The notes under the pieces were generated by a model that was not told the DNA's origin, did no database searches, and saw only the letters and a list, made by a program, of their open reading frames with translations. Of a stretch of DNA of 64,000 bases, positions 8,049 through 15,935 are shown piece by piece. The position numbers and the translations under genes are program-made. Position 1 is the stretch's first letter. Each line of letters starts with the position of its first letter. Origin of the DNA: CBDESM01 sp965205165 (GTDB lineage: Bacteria; Chloroflexota; Dehalococcoidia; Bin125); NCBI GenBank assembly GCA_965205165.1, contig OZ242037.1, forward strand, positions 1,674,001-1,738,000. Reading direction: 5' to 3'.

Positions 8049-8054
8049 TACCTT
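8049..8054 (+). promoter_or_regulatory. possible -10 box TACCTT of the phosphoribosyltransferase gene
   Basis: TACCTT lies 33 bp before the ATG at 8088, followed by a GGAGGA ribosome site. It matches the TAnnnT pattern seen throughout the window. Confidence 0.35.
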
Positions 8055-8087
8055 GAGTCCGCGCCCGCCGGGCGCGGAGGAGCCGGG

Positions 8088-8537
8088 ATGGCGGAGGCGA
8101 GCCCGATCCGCGTGGTCAGCTGGGCCGAGGCGGCGGAGCTGGCGCGCAAGATGGCGGCGCGGATCGACGCGGCCGCGCACCGCGTCTACGGCATCCCGCG
8201 CGGCGGCACCTACGTCGCCGCGATGCTCGCGGCCAACGGCGTGCCGATCGCGGCGAGCCCGGCCGAGGCGACGATGCTGGTCGACGACATCATCGATTCG
8301 GGCCGCACGGCGCGGGTCTGGCACGCGGAGCACGGCTTGGAGACGATCGCGCTGTTCGACCGCGAACGCGACGGGGCCGGGCCGCGCGACTGGATCGAGT
8401 TCCCCTGGGAGATCGGCGGCATCCGCCGCGACTCGATCGACACGATCACGCGGCTGCTGCAGCAGATCGGCGATGATCCATCGCGTCTGGACGTGCCCGA
8501 CAGCCTGCTGGACGACCTGCGCGCCGCGCTGGGCTGA
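8088..8537 (+). CDS. small phosphoribosyltransferase-fold protein
   Basis: A 149-residue protein whose LVDDIIDSGRTA (64-75) is the PRPP-binding loop of type I phosphoribosyltransferases, preceded by VYGIPRGGTYVAAML (33-47). Family members transfer phosphoribosyl groups to bases or, as in PyrR, act as regulators. The usual upper hood is very short, so the substrate cannot be named. The start was set at ATG 8088 because of the GGAGGA site 7 bp upstream; the open frame extends further upstream without a good start. A C-terminal helix (LDDLRAAL) ends the protein. Confidence 0.75.
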   Translation: MAEASPIRVVSWAEAAELARKMAARIDAAAHRVYGIPRGGTYVAAMLAANGVPIAASPAEATMLVDDIIDSGRTARVWHAEHGLETIALFDRERDGAGPRDWIEFPWEIGGIRRDSIDTITRLLQQIGDDPSRLDVPDSLLDDLRAALG

Positions 8538-8599
8538 GCCGTTTTTCCAGCGCGCCCGCACCTGCGGATCGACCGGGCGGCAGAGGGATCGGGCGGCGC

Positions 8600-8628
8600 T
8601 TGACATCGCCTGTGCATTTCTTCACAAT
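8600..8628 (+). promoter_or_regulatory. sigma-70 promoter TTGACA-17-CACAAT
   Basis: A perfect -35 TTGACA (8600-8605), a 17-bp spacer and CACAAT (8623-8628), one of the best promoters in the window. The string TTCACAAT at the -10 recurs as TTTCACAATC at about 8658, inside the leader, and could be an operator half-site pair. It serves the 69-residue zinc-ribbon gene at 8698. Confidence 0.7.
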
Positions 8629-8697
8629 GTTCGGCGCGACCAGAGTCTGTGCGGGATTTCACAATCTCGCGCCCGCCACGAAAAGGAAGATGCCGGC

Positions 8698-8907
8698 ATG
8701 CCCGTCACTCCCCCCTCATCCTGCCCCCGCTGCACCGGCACCATGCTGACCGAGTCGGACGCGAACAGCGTCTACGCATCCTGCCTCGCATGCGGGTACG
8801 TCTACGAGGCCAACATCATCTCCGTCTTCGAACTCGAGGCCGAACAGGCCGTCGAAGAGGGCCGGCAGCGCCGCCGCCAGCCGTCGCACGGCAAGCTCCG
8901 CCTCTAA
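8698..8907 (+). CDS. small zinc-ribbon protein
   Basis: A 69-residue protein with two CxxC knuckles: Cys9/Cys12 (SCPRC) and Cys29/Cys32 (SCLACG), spaced as in a zinc ribbon. An acidic helix (SVFELEAEQAVEEGR) and a basic tail follow. The ATG at 8698 has GGAAG 7 bp upstream and a canonical promoter, which makes this short gene well supported although its function is unknown. Nucleic-acid or protein binding is a reasonable guess from the fold only. Confidence 0.75.
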   Translation: MPVTPPSSCPRCTGTMLTESDANSVYASCLACGYVYEANIISVFELEAEQAVEEGRQRRRQPSHGKLRL

Positions 8908-8935
8908 AGCGCCCCTCTCCCGTCCAGCTCCGCAC

Positions 8936-8941
8936 TAGCCT
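8936..8941 (+). promoter_or_regulatory. possible -10 box TAGCCT of the Cys-rich gene
   Basis: TAGCCT lies 54 bp before the GTG at 8990 and 24 bp before an in-frame TTG at 8960. Confidence 0.35.
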
Positions 8942-8989
8942 GAGCCCGCGCGGGCGCGGTTGCCGCGTCCGCGGGAGGGCGGTGCGCGC

Positions 8990-9424
8990 GTGGCCTACAC
9001 CGAATACCGCCGCGCCGTGCGCTGCGAGCGTCGCTCGCGGCTGGGCCCGCTCGGCCGCTGCCGGCGGCCGCTGCTGGGCCAGTGCCAGTACTGCGCGCAG
9101 GGCTTCTGCGACGCGCACGGCAACCGGCTCGACGACGGCCAGGAAATCTGCACCGGCAAGCGCTGCGAGCAGAAGCGGCTCGACGTCGCCGCGCACCTCG
9201 TCTTCAAGGCCGAAGCCGCCGAGCGCAACGCCGCCGGCGCCTGCGGCCTGCCGGACTGCGCGGCCGCGCCGTCCGTCGACTGCGACCGCTGCGGCCTCAA
9301 GTTCTGCGCGCCCCACGCCTCGCAGGTGATGACCTCGGTGATGCGCGGCGCGGAGCGCGAGGCGGAAGTGCTGACGCTCTGCTGCCACTGCCGCGATCGG
9401 CTGACGCTCTGGCAGGACGACTAG
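8990..9424 (+). CDS. Cys-rich double zinc-finger protein
   Basis: A 144-residue protein with two Cys/His clusters: C-x2-C-x4-C-x2-H around residues 32-43 (CQYCAQGFCDAH) and a related set in the C-terminal half (DCDRCGLKFCAPH). The two clusters look like repeats of one AN1/B-box-like finger, separated by a CTGKRCEQKR segment. Function unknown; the fold suggests a binding role. The GTG at 8990 was chosen for the GGGAGG upstream (11 bp, somewhat long); an in-frame TTG at 8960 is the alternative. The gene overlaps the end of the convergent Nudix gene by 4 bp. Confidence 0.65.
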   Translation: MAYTEYRRAVRCERRSRLGPLGRCRRPLLGQCQYCAQGFCDAHGNRLDDGQEICTGKRCEQKRLDVAAHLVFKAEAAERNAAGACGLPDCAAAPSVDCDRCGLKFCAPHASQVMTSVMRGAEREAEVLTLCCHCRDRLTLWQDD

Positions 9425-9912
9425 GCCGGCCGCGCCCGCCAAGCCTCGAATATCTCGGAATCATGCGGGAACGCCGGCGTCGGGCGCTCGTCCGGCGCGA
9501 ACCAGCGCGCCTCCCGCGCCTCCGGGCCGGGCGCGAGCGCGCCGCCGATCGGCCTCGCCGCGTAGGCCGCGACCACCACCGCATCGCCGGCGCGCGACCA
9601 GACGCCGAGCAGGCGGCCGACCTCGATCTCGATGCCGGTCTCCTCGCGCACCTCGCGCGCGGCCGCGGCTTCGACCGTCTCGCCGGCGTCGACGAAGCCG
9701 CTCGGCCAGGCCCACTCGCCCATCGCCGGCTCGTGATCACGCAGCACGTAGAGCAGGCGGCCGGCGGCGTCGGCGACGAGCGCGACGGCGGCGAGCTTGG
9801 GGTCGCGGTAGTGGACGAAACCGCAGGACGCGCAGCGCGGCCGCCCCTCGGCGTCGCGCTCGGAGACGGCCGCGCCGCACTGCGGGCAGAAGCGCGGCTC
9901 GACCTGCGGCAC
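9421..9912 (-). CDS. Nudix hydrolase with N-terminal zinc ribbon
   Basis: A 163-residue protein. Residues 9-30 hold a CxxC...CxxC ribbon (FCPQCG and CASCG) as found in NudC-type NAD pyrophosphatases. The Nudix box GX5EX7REUXEEXGU starts at Gly72 (GFVDAGETV...REVREETGI), giving the catalytic glutamates. It hydrolyses nucleoside-diphosphate-linked compounds; the NudC array SQPWPFPxS is replaced by GEWAWPSGF, so NADH need not be the substrate. Confidence 0.88.
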   Translation of the reverse strand: MPQVEPRFCPQCGAAVSERDAEGRPRCASCGFVHYRDPKLAAVALVADAAGRLLYVLRDHEPAMGEWAWPSGFVDAGETVEAAAAREVREETGIEIEVGRLLGVWSRAGDAVVVAAYAARPIGGALAPGPEAREARWFAPDERPTPAFPHDSEIFEAWRARPA

Positions 9913-9967
9913 GGGTCAGCCTTGTGCCGAGGGGTGCGTCGCCCGCAGGATCACCGATCCGTCCACC

Positions 9968-10717
9968 TCAAAAGGGCAGCGTCACCCGCTCGAAGCGCTC
10001 GTAGTAGCGGCCGTCGGGCGACTTCCAGCGCTCGCGCACGGTCTGCAGGAACTCCTCGCCGCGGTCGCCGAACTGCGAGACGTGCCGAGTCAGCGCCTGG
10101 ATCTTCACCTCCAGCACCTCGCTCACATCGACCGAGAAGTTCGCGTCGGGCGAGCCCCAGATGAACATCTCCGAGACGTTGTGCGTCTCCAGGCCTTCTT
10201 CGAGATGCTCGGGGAAGTTGAGCCGGTCGCGCGCGGTCGGGTAGACGGAATCGATCGCCATCGTGCCGGTCAGGCGGTGGTCGCGGTGGTTGACGAAGCC
10301 GCGGAACTCGTGCAGCGGGTCATCGGGGTCGGGTTCGAGCACGCGGCGCTGGACGATGCCCGGGCTGTGGGTGAAGATCGCGTAGGGCTTCAAGCGCCGG
10401 ATCGTCTTCACGATCCCGCCGAGCATCTCGCGGGTGTATTCGAGCTCGCCGTCCTCGCCGCCGAGGAAGGTGCAGCTGCGCACGCCCAGCTCGGAGGCGG
10501 CGTCGCGCTGCTCCTGCTCGCGCATCGGCACCAGGCGCTCGGAGGTCATCTCCGGGTCGGACGAGCCCTTGGCCCCGTTGGTGACGACCAGGTAGTGCAT
10601 CTCCCAGCCGAGGCGGGTCCACAGCGCGGCGGTGCCGCCTGCGCCGAAATCCGGATCGTCCGGATGCGCCGCGATCACCAGCCCGATCCGGTTTTCCGTC
10701 TGCGGCGGTTCGCTCAT
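9968..10717 (-). CDS. PIG-L/LmbE-family deacetylase
   Basis: A 249-residue protein with the AHPDD zinc motif (17-21) of LmbE-like N-deacetylases, a downstream FVNHRDHRLTG that supplies the other histidine ligands, and an LRRLKPYAIFTHSP-type strand-helix unit. The family removes acetyl groups from GlcNAc-linked substrates, for example in mycothiol, bacillithiol or glycolipid synthesis. No glycosyltransferase lies nearby, so the pathway is open. GGGAG precedes the ATG at 5 bp. Confidence 0.85.
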   Translation of the reverse strand: MSEPPQTENRIGLVIAAHPDDPDFGAGGTAALWTRLGWEMHYLVVTNGAKGSSDPEMTSERLVPMREQEQRDAASELGVRSCTFLGGEDGELEYTREMLGGIVKTIRRLKPYAIFTHSPGIVQRRVLEPDPDDPLHEFRGFVNHRDHRLTGTMAIDSVYPTARDRLNFPEHLEEGLETHNVSEMFIWGSPDANFSVDVSEVLEVKIQALTRHVSQFGDRGEEFLQTVRERWKSPDGRYYERFERVTLPF

Positions 10718-10861
10718 CGCTGCTCCCTCTCTCCTCCCGCGGCGTCCGGCCGGGGCGCGGCGGCTGTCCGGCTACAGCGTATTCGCCATCGCCGCATCGT
10801 TCGCGCCGCCCGGCCGAGCGCCCGTTTCCGCGTCCGCCGACGGCGGGAAATTCCGCTCGAT

Positions 10862-10891
10862 TTGACACAAGCGCGATTCATCCTGCAATAT
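10862..10891 (+). promoter_or_regulatory. lexA promoter (TTGACA-18-CAATAT)
   Basis: A perfect TTGACA (10862-10867) and CAATAT (10886-10891), about 75 bp before the lexA ATG. The candidate operator at 10903-10912 would lie near +5. Confidence 0.6.
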
Positions 10892-10902
10892 GAGGGTGCA
10901 TC

Positions 10903-10912
10903 GTACAAGTGT
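10903..10912 (+). promoter_or_regulatory. candidate LexA operator GTACAAGTGT
   Basis: The context CGTACAAGTGTTTCG is an imperfect GTAC-N4-GTnC-type dyad just downstream of the lexA -10, where an autoregulatory site is expected. The same 10-mer occurs at 40909-40918 in the promoter of the PP-loop/helicase operon. The LexA box of this lineage is unknown to me, so the assignment is inference. Confidence 0.4.
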
Positions 10913-10966
10913 TTCGCGCAGGCGTCCGACAGCGCGGAGCGCGGGAATCCGGGAACGAGGGCGATC

Positions 10967-11689
10967 ATGGCGAAGACCGCTGGCGGCACGGGCAACGACA
11001 CGGGACAGGACGGAGCGGAACCGAAGCGGCGCAAGCGCGGGCCGCGCTCGGAGAAGCCGCAGAAGATCATGGACTGGCTGGGCGACTGGTTCAGCCGGCA
11101 TGAGTACCCGCCCGCGATCCGCGACATCGTGGACGGCTGCGGCCTCTCCTCGACCTCGGTCGCCGACTACAACCTCAAGATCCTCGAGCGCGAGGGCAAG
11201 ATCAAGCGCGACCCCACCCGCGCCCGCACGATCACGCTGGTCGGCCTCGAGCCCAAGCCGGCGCCCGCGCCCGAGGCCCCGCGCTTCGGCGTGCCGCTGA
11301 TGGGCGCGATCGCCGCCGGCACCACCTCGCTCGCGCCCGACGCGGCCGACGCGAAGAACGCCGAGCAGATCCAGGTCACCGCCGACATGCTGGCCGGCCG
11401 CGACCCCGACGACGTCTTCGCCGTCACCGTGCGCGGCGACTCGATGAAGGACGCGCTGATCGCCGACGGCGACACCGTGATCCTCGAGCACGACGCGGAC
11501 ATCTCCAACCGCGACCTCGTCGCCGTCTACATGCGCGACGAGGAGATCATGACGCTCAAGCGCCTCTTCCGCGAGGACGGACATGTCCGTCTCCAGCCGG
11601 AAAACCAGGCGCTGGAGCCGATCTACACGACCGAGGACAACATCGACATCCAAGGCCGCGTCGTCTCCGTCCTGCGCCACCCCAACTGA
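10967..11689 (+). CDS. lexA: LexA-type SOS repressor
   Basis: A 240-residue protein. After a basic, disordered 28-residue tail, residues 31-95 form the LexA winged helix (KIMDWLGDWFSRHEYPPAIR, GLSSTSVADYNLKILEREG). Residues 108-240 are the S24 peptidase: cleavage site Ala117-Gly118 in MGAIAAG, catalytic Ser159 in RGDSMKD and Lys198 in IMTLKRLF. It represses DNA-damage genes until RecA filaments trigger self-cleavage. The ATG at 10967 follows a GAGGG sequence; the tail is longer than in E. coli LexA (202 residues). Probably autoregulated through the motif at 10903. Confidence 0.88.
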   Translation: MAKTAGGTGNDTGQDGAEPKRRKRGPRSEKPQKIMDWLGDWFSRHEYPPAIRDIVDGCGLSSTSVADYNLKILEREGKIKRDPTRARTITLVGLEPKPAPAPEAPRFGVPLMGAIAAGTTSLAPDAADAKNAEQIQVTADMLAGRDPDDVFAVTVRGDSMKDALIADGDTVILEHDADISNRDLVAVYMRDEEIMTLKRLFREDGHVRLQPENQALEPIYTTEDNIDIQGRVVSVLRHPN

Positions 11690-11722
11690 CGGGCAACTTC
11701 CTGACGGGCGCTCGCCGCTCCG

Positions 11723-11728
11723 CATAAT
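11723..11728 (+). promoter_or_regulatory. -10 box CATAAT, 9 bp before the ABC ATPase start
   Basis: CATAAT followed by CTGAGGCGG and the ATG at 11738; the transcript would be leaderless or have a leader of a few bases. Confidence 0.45.
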
Positions 11729-11737
11729 CTGAGGCGG

Positions 11738-12745
11738 ATGTCCGCCTCCGACGATGCGCCGGTGCTCTCCGTCCGCGAACTGAGCGTCGAGTACCGCACC
11801 AAGGAGGGCACAATCCCGGCCCTCCGCAATGCGTCGCTCGAGCTGCGCCGCGGCGAGACGCTGGTGCTGGTCGGGGAGAGCGGTTCCGGTAAGTCGACGC
11901 TCGGACTCGGCATCCTCCGCATCCTGCCCCGCAACGCCGCCGTCACCGCCGGCGGGGTCGTCTTCGACGGCCGCGAGATCGGCGGGCTCGCGCCGTCCGA
12001 TCTGCGCGAAATCCGCGGCGACGAGATCTCGATGATCTTCCAGGACCCGATCGCCGGGCTCAATCCGATCATCCCCGTCGGCAAGCAGGTCGAGGAAGTG
12101 ATCACCAGCCACCGCGAGGTCGATGCGAAGGAGGCCCGCGCGGCCGCGCTCGACGTGCTCGCATCGATGCGACTGCCCGATCCCGGGCGGATCGCCAAGT
12201 CCTACCCCGGCCAGCTCTCCGGCGGCATGTGCCAGCGGATCATGATCGCCATCGCCACCGCGCTCGATCCGGCCGTGCTGATCGCCGACGAGCCCACCGC
12301 CTCGCTGGACGTGACCGTGCAGGCCCAGATCCTCCACGAGCTGGAGCGGATGCGCGACGAGCGCGGCACCGCGATCCTGCTGATCACGCACGACATGGGC
12401 GTGGTCGCGCAGACCGCCGACCGGGTGGCCGTGATCTACGCCGGCGCCGTGGCGGAGATCGACGACGCGCGCTCCGTCTTCAGCTCGCCGCGGCACCCCT
12501 ACACGTGGGCGCTGCTCGACGCGCTGCCGCGCTTCGATCGCCGCCGCCGGCTCGCGCAGATCCCCGGCACGCCGCCCGATCTGCTCGATCTGGACGGCCA
12601 CTGCCCTTACATCCCGCGCTGCCGCAAGGCGCTCAACGAGTGCCGGCAGTCGCCCGAACCGCCGCTGCTCCCGCTGGCCGACGGCCGGCCCGGCCACCTG
12701 CTCGCCTGCTACAACCCCGTCCTGCCCGACTCGGGCCCCGCCTGA
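11738..12745 (+). CDS. oligopeptide/dipeptide-type ABC transporter ATPase
   Basis: A 335-residue ABC ATPase of the OppD/DppD group: Walker A GESGSGKST (46-54), Q-loop IFQDPIAGLNP, signature LSGGMCQR, Walker B VLIADEPTASLD, H-loop LITHD, and the C-terminal oligo_HPY segment with PRCRKALNECRQSPEP, whose cysteines bind an Fe-S cluster in some relatives. The signature is LSGGMCQR instead of the usual LSGGMRQR. No permease, binding protein or second ATPase (OppF) is adjacent, so it must work with components encoded elsewhere. Confidence 0.9.
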   Translation: MSASDDAPVLSVRELSVEYRTKEGTIPALRNASLELRRGETLVLVGESGSGKSTLGLGILRILPRNAAVTAGGVVFDGREIGGLAPSDLREIRGDEISMIFQDPIAGLNPIIPVGKQVEEVITSHREVDAKEARAAALDVLASMRLPDPGRIAKSYPGQLSGGMCQRIMIAIATALDPAVLIADEPTASLDVTVQAQILHELERMRDERGTAILLITHDMGVVAQTADRVAVIYAGAVAEIDDARSVFSSPRHPYTWALLDALPRFDRRRRLAQIPGTPPDLLDLDGHCPYIPRCRKALNECRQSPEPPLLPLADGRPGHLLACYNPVLPDSGPA

Positions 12746-12767
12746 TTGCGGCCCCGTCCGATCCGGC

Positions 12768-13763
12768 TCAGCGGGCCCCGGCCAGCTCCGCCACGAGCAG
12801 CTCCACCGCGAGATCCTCCGGCAGCCCGCCGTCGTCGCGGCGGTAGTCCTGGATCGCCGCGTCCGCCGCGAGCATCATCTCCAGCGCCCGCTCCGCCTCG
12901 CCGGCGCGGTAGCGCCGCGCCTGCCGCTGCAGCCGCTCCGCCTGCCACGAGGTGCGCAGCGAGGCCGCCTCCTGGATCTGGCGCGGCCCGCCGCCCCCGT
13001 CCAGCACCTCGCGCGCGATCACGATCAGGCGGAACTGCCGCGCCAGCATGTGCAGGATGCGCGGGTCCGCCTCGCCCGCCGCGCGGACGGCGTTGAGCGA
13101 GCCCATCGCGTCGGCCATGCGCCCCTCCGTGACCGCGTCGACCAAGTTGAAGATCGTCGCCTCGTGCGACGGATTGGTCATCTGCTCGGCCACGGCCTGG
13201 TCGACGGTCGCATCGCCGGCGTAGAGCGAGAGCTTCTCCAGCGTGCCGGCGAGCGCGCCGCGGTCGCCGTTGGAGCGCTCGACCAGCGCGTTGGCCGCGC
13301 CCTGGGTGAGCCGGACGCCGCGCTTGCGCGTTTCCGCCCGCAGCCAGTCCAGCGCCTCTTCGCGCCGCAGCCGCTTGAACTCGCGCACCTCGCCGGCCGC
13401 GGCGATCGCCTGCCGGATCGGATTGCGCGCCGCCGCCGCCTCGTCGACGAACACCAGCTGCGTGGTCGGCGGCAGCGCCGCCAGCAGGTCCGCCAGCCCG
13501 TCCCATTCGCCCAGCCCGCGCTGCCGCCGACCGGAGCCGAACTCGAAGCGCCCGCACAGCCCGTCCACGCGCACGAAGCGCCAATCGCCCAGGAACGGAG
13601 CCGCGGCCGCAGCCGCCCCCAGCTCGCCGATGGACAGGCGCGCCGCCTCGAATGCCGCCGAGTTGTCGGCCAGCGAGCCGTCCGCGTCGATGGAAGCGCG
13701 GAGCTCCGCCAGCGCCTCCATCCGCGCGTAGCGATCCTCCCCGCACAACAGCACGACCGGCAT
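12768..13763 (-). CDS. holA: DNA polymerase III subunit delta
   Basis: A 331-residue HolA-like protein: N-terminal LLCGEDRYARMEALAEL, a mid-region TQLVFVDEAAAARNP strand, EFKRLRREEALDWLRAETRKRG, the helix NALVERSNGDRGALAGTLEKLSLYAG split over about 165-190, and the C-terminal HMLARQFRLIVIAREV collar helices. Delta is the clamp-loader subunit that opens the beta clamp. It lies 82 bp downstream of dnaN in the same direction, so clamp and clamp-opener are probably co-expressed. Confidence 0.85.
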   Translation of the reverse strand: MPVVLLCGEDRYARMEALAELRASIDADGSLADNSAAFEAARLSIGELGAAAAAAPFLGDWRFVRVDGLCGRFEFGSGRRQRGLGEWDGLADLLAALPPTTQLVFVDEAAAARNPIRQAIAAAGEVREFKRLRREEALDWLRAETRKRGVRLTQGAANALVERSNGDRGALAGTLEKLSLYAGDATVDQAVAEQMTNPSHEATIFNLVDAVTEGRMADAMGSLNAVRAAGEADPRILHMLARQFRLIVIAREVLDGGGGPRQIQEAASLRTSWQAERLQRQARRYRAGEAERALEMMLAADAAIQDYRRDDGGLPEDLAVELLVAELAGAR

Positions 13764-13845
13764 CAGCCACCGCCCGCCGCGGCCGATCCGGCTGCCGCGC
13801 GCGGCCGCCCGGCCGAACCCGCCCGCGCGCCGATCCGGCCGCCGC

Positions 13846-15000
13846 CTAGTTGTCCTCCCACTGGACGAACATCGGCATCAGGACGTGGACGTACTTGTCG
13901 CGGCCGACGATCTTGAAGACGCCGGGGTTGGAGGGGCCGCTGGTCTCCATCGCCACCTCCGAGGCCTCCGAGCCGCCGCGGGCGACGCCGATGATGTCCT
14001 CCAAGTAGCGCACGTTGTAGGCGATCCGCGAATCGTCGCCCTCGACCGCGGCGTTGACGCTGCGCTTGTGGTTGCCGAGTTCTTCGGCCCGCGCGGTGAG
14101 GCGGATGTGCGCGCCCTCTTCGCCCGTGCCGTCGATGTGCAGCCGCACGATGCCGGAGCTCTCGCGCGCGAACACGGCCGCGCTGCGCACCGCGCGCTGC
14201 AGCTGGTCGCTCGGCAGCACCACGCGGGTCTGGTATTCGCTCGGGATCAGCTGGTCGTAGGTCGGGTAGTTGCCCTGGATCAGCTGCGCCGTCAGCCGCG
14301 CCCGGGTGAGGTGGAACCGCGCGTAGGAGCGGTCGCGGTGCAGGTACAGCTCGATCGTCCCCTCCTCGTCCCCCAGCAGCCGTTCGAGCTCGCGCAGCGC
14401 CCGCGCCGGCACCGTGATCTCCAGCTCTTCCTCGACGTCGGACAGCACTTCCATCGAGTAGACCGCGAGCCGGAAGCCGTCGGCCGCGGCCAGCGTCATC
14501 TCGTCGCCGCGGAAGCGGAAGTGGACGCCGGTCAGCACCGGCCGGCCGTCGTCGCTGGCGGCCGCGAAGACCACATGGCGCAGCGCCTCGCGCAGGTCCG
14601 CGGCCACGATCTTCATCACGTCCCCGTCGCCCGCGCCGGGGATCGGCGGGTAGACGTCCGCGCTCATCCCGTGGATCGAACTCTCGTTGGCCTCGCCCGC
14701 CTTGACCTGCGCGACCAGCGAATCGGCGGCCACCGAGATTTCGATCTCGCCGCCGTCCAGCGAGCTGATCAGGTCGCTGATGAAGCGGTGCGGCACCGTG
14801 ATCGAGCCGGCCTCCGCGACCGACGCCTCCACGTCGACGATCAGCGCGATCTCCGTGTCCGTGGCCGTGAGCCGCACGCCGTCGTCGCCGGCTTCGATGT
14901 GCACGTGCCGCAGCTGGTCCAGGCTGTGCCGCGCCGCGACGGCCCGGCTGACGAGACTCAGCCCGCGGTCCAGCGCGGTTTGCGCCGCTTGAATCCGCAT
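13846..15000 (-). CDS. dnaN: DNA polymerase III beta sliding clamp
   Basis: A 384-residue protein with the three-domain clamp pattern: domain boundaries near 120 and 250, with LTATDTEIALIVDVEA, HFRFRGDEMTLAAADGFRLA, GNYPTYDQLIPSEYQT and the C-terminal YVHVLMPMFV (normally a conserved MPMR-type end). It tethers polymerase III to DNA. GGAGGAGGG precedes the ATG. It is not next to dnaA or recF here, but the upstream region holds a perfect DnaA box (15109-15117) and an inverted repeat (15035-15058), suggesting control linked to replication initiation. The final residues MPMFVQWEDN lack the usual MPMR arginine and are extended. Confidence 0.93.
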   Translation of the reverse strand: MRIQAAQTALDRGLSLVSRAVAARHSLDQLRHVHIEAGDDGVRLTATDTEIALIVDVEASVAEAGSITVPHRFISDLISSLDGGEIEISVAADSLVAQVKAGEANESSIHGMSADVYPPIPGAGDGDVMKIVAADLREALRHVVFAAASDDGRPVLTGVHFRFRGDEMTLAAADGFRLAVYSMEVLSDVEEELEITVPARALRELERLLGDEEGTIELYLHRDRSYARFHLTRARLTAQLIQGNYPTYDQLIPSEYQTRVVLPSDQLQRAVRSAAVFARESSGIVRLHIDGTGEEGAHIRLTARAEELGNHKRSVNAAVEGDDSRIAYNVRYLEDIIGVARGGSEASEVAMETSGPSNPGVFKIVGRDKYVHVLMPMFVQWEDN

Positions 15001-15034
15001 CGTTCACCCTCCTCCGCGGGTGTTGCTCTCCCGC

Positions 15035-15058
15035 AACTGATCACTTGCCTTATCAGTT
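15035..15058. repeat. inverted repeat AACTGAT-N10-ATCAGTT upstream of dnaN
   Basis: Perfect 7-bp arms (15035-15041 and 15052-15058) in the dnaN leader, about 35 bp before the ATG. It could be a repressor operator or an mRNA hairpin. Confidence 0.6.
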
Positions 15059-15108
15059 CATATAGCGTAGTGCCATACGCGAAGACGCACCGACGCCGTC
15101 GTGAATCC

Positions 15109-15117
15109 TGTGGATAA
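15109..15117 (-). promoter_or_regulatory. DnaA box TTATCCACA
   Basis: TGTGGATAA on the plus strand, an exact complement of the 9-bp DnaA consensus, 109 bp upstream of dnaN. It is the only perfect copy I noticed in the region, so a regulatory site for dnaN is likelier than an origin. Confidence 0.6.
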
Positions 15118-15128
15118 CTCGCGGTGCC

Positions 15129-15935
15129 CTAAACGCGCTTCGGCAGCACCTCGAGCAGCCCGCGCAGGTCGGGGAACACCCAGGTCGCCTGGTGCCGCAG
15201 GTGCCGTTCCCGCCGCGCGTCCTCGTAGCGCTTCACCCAGTACACCGGCATTCCGAAATGGTTGGCCCCGGTCACGTCGGCCATCGGTGAATCGCCCACG
15301 TAGAGCACCTGCTCCGGCGGCAGCCCCAGCTCCTCGCAGAGCTGCGCGAAGAACGGGCTCCGCGGCTTGTACGACCGCGCCCGCTCGGACGAGAGCACCA
15401 GCTCGACCTCGATCCCCGCCGCGGCCAGGGCCGGATCGAGGTGCCCGTCGTCCGCGTTCGAGCCGATCGCGGTGCGGTAGCCGTTGGCCCTCAGGCCGTC
15501 CAGCACCTCCAGCGCCTCCGGGTACGCGGGCGAGCGCGACATCTCGTCCCAGAGGTGCTCGAACGCCTCCTGCGCGGGAATCCCGTCGACGCCGGTTTCG
15601 GCGAACGCCGCGGCGAAGTAGGACGGCCAGCGCTCCGCGAACGAACGGAACGCCGGCTCCGGCCCGCCCAGCGGATCGTCGGAGTCGTGCCCGTCCTCCC
15701 GCGCCATCCGCCGCGAGGCCGCCAGCCAGGCCTCCCAGACCCGCTCGCCGGGCGTGTCGCGCACGCCGCAGCCGAGCAGCATCGCGTGGATCAGCGCCGC
15801 GAACTGCCGCTCCTCCAGCGCCAGCAGCGTCCCGTAGCAGTCGAACGCGACCGCCCGCACCTGCCCGCGCGCCGCGGCCGCCGGCACCGCTGGCGGCATC
15901 AGCCCGTGCGGCTCCGCGCCGTCCGTCTCGCTCAT
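15129..15935 (-). CDS. HAD-superfamily hydrolase
   Basis: A 268-residue HAD phosphatase-like protein: motif I FDCYGTL (31-37, nucleophile and acid Asp/Tyr position as in the haloacid dehalogenase branch), motif II RTAIGSNADDG, motif III KPRSPFF, motif IV YVGDSPMADVTGA. The helical cap lies between about 45 and 125. Substrate unknown. Its ATG overlaps the hemB stop (ATGA, 15932-15935), so the genes are translationally coupled. Confidence 0.85.
   Translation of the reverse strand: MSETDGAEPHGLMPPAVPAAAARGQVRAVAFDCYGTLLALEERQFAALIHAMLLGCGVRDTPGERVWEAWLAASRRMAREDGHDSDDPLGGPEPAFRSFAERWPSYFAAAFAETGVDGIPAQEAFEHLWDEMSRSPAYPEALEVLDGLRANGYRTAIGSNADDGHLDPALAAAGIEVELVLSSERARSYKPRSPFFAQLCEELGLPPEQVLYVGDSPMADVTGANHFGMPVYWVKRYEDARRERHLRHQATWVFPDLRGLLEVLPKRV

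Noticed and set aside
11738..12745. OppD-like ATPase as the motor of the FtsX pair
   Set aside because: It belongs to the peptide-importer ATPase type, not the MacB/LolD type that pairs with FtsX proteins, and lies over 10 kb away.
15001..15128. Chromosomal origin at dnaN
   Set aside because: Only one perfect DnaA box and no A/T-rich unwinding region; the skew switch lies elsewhere.
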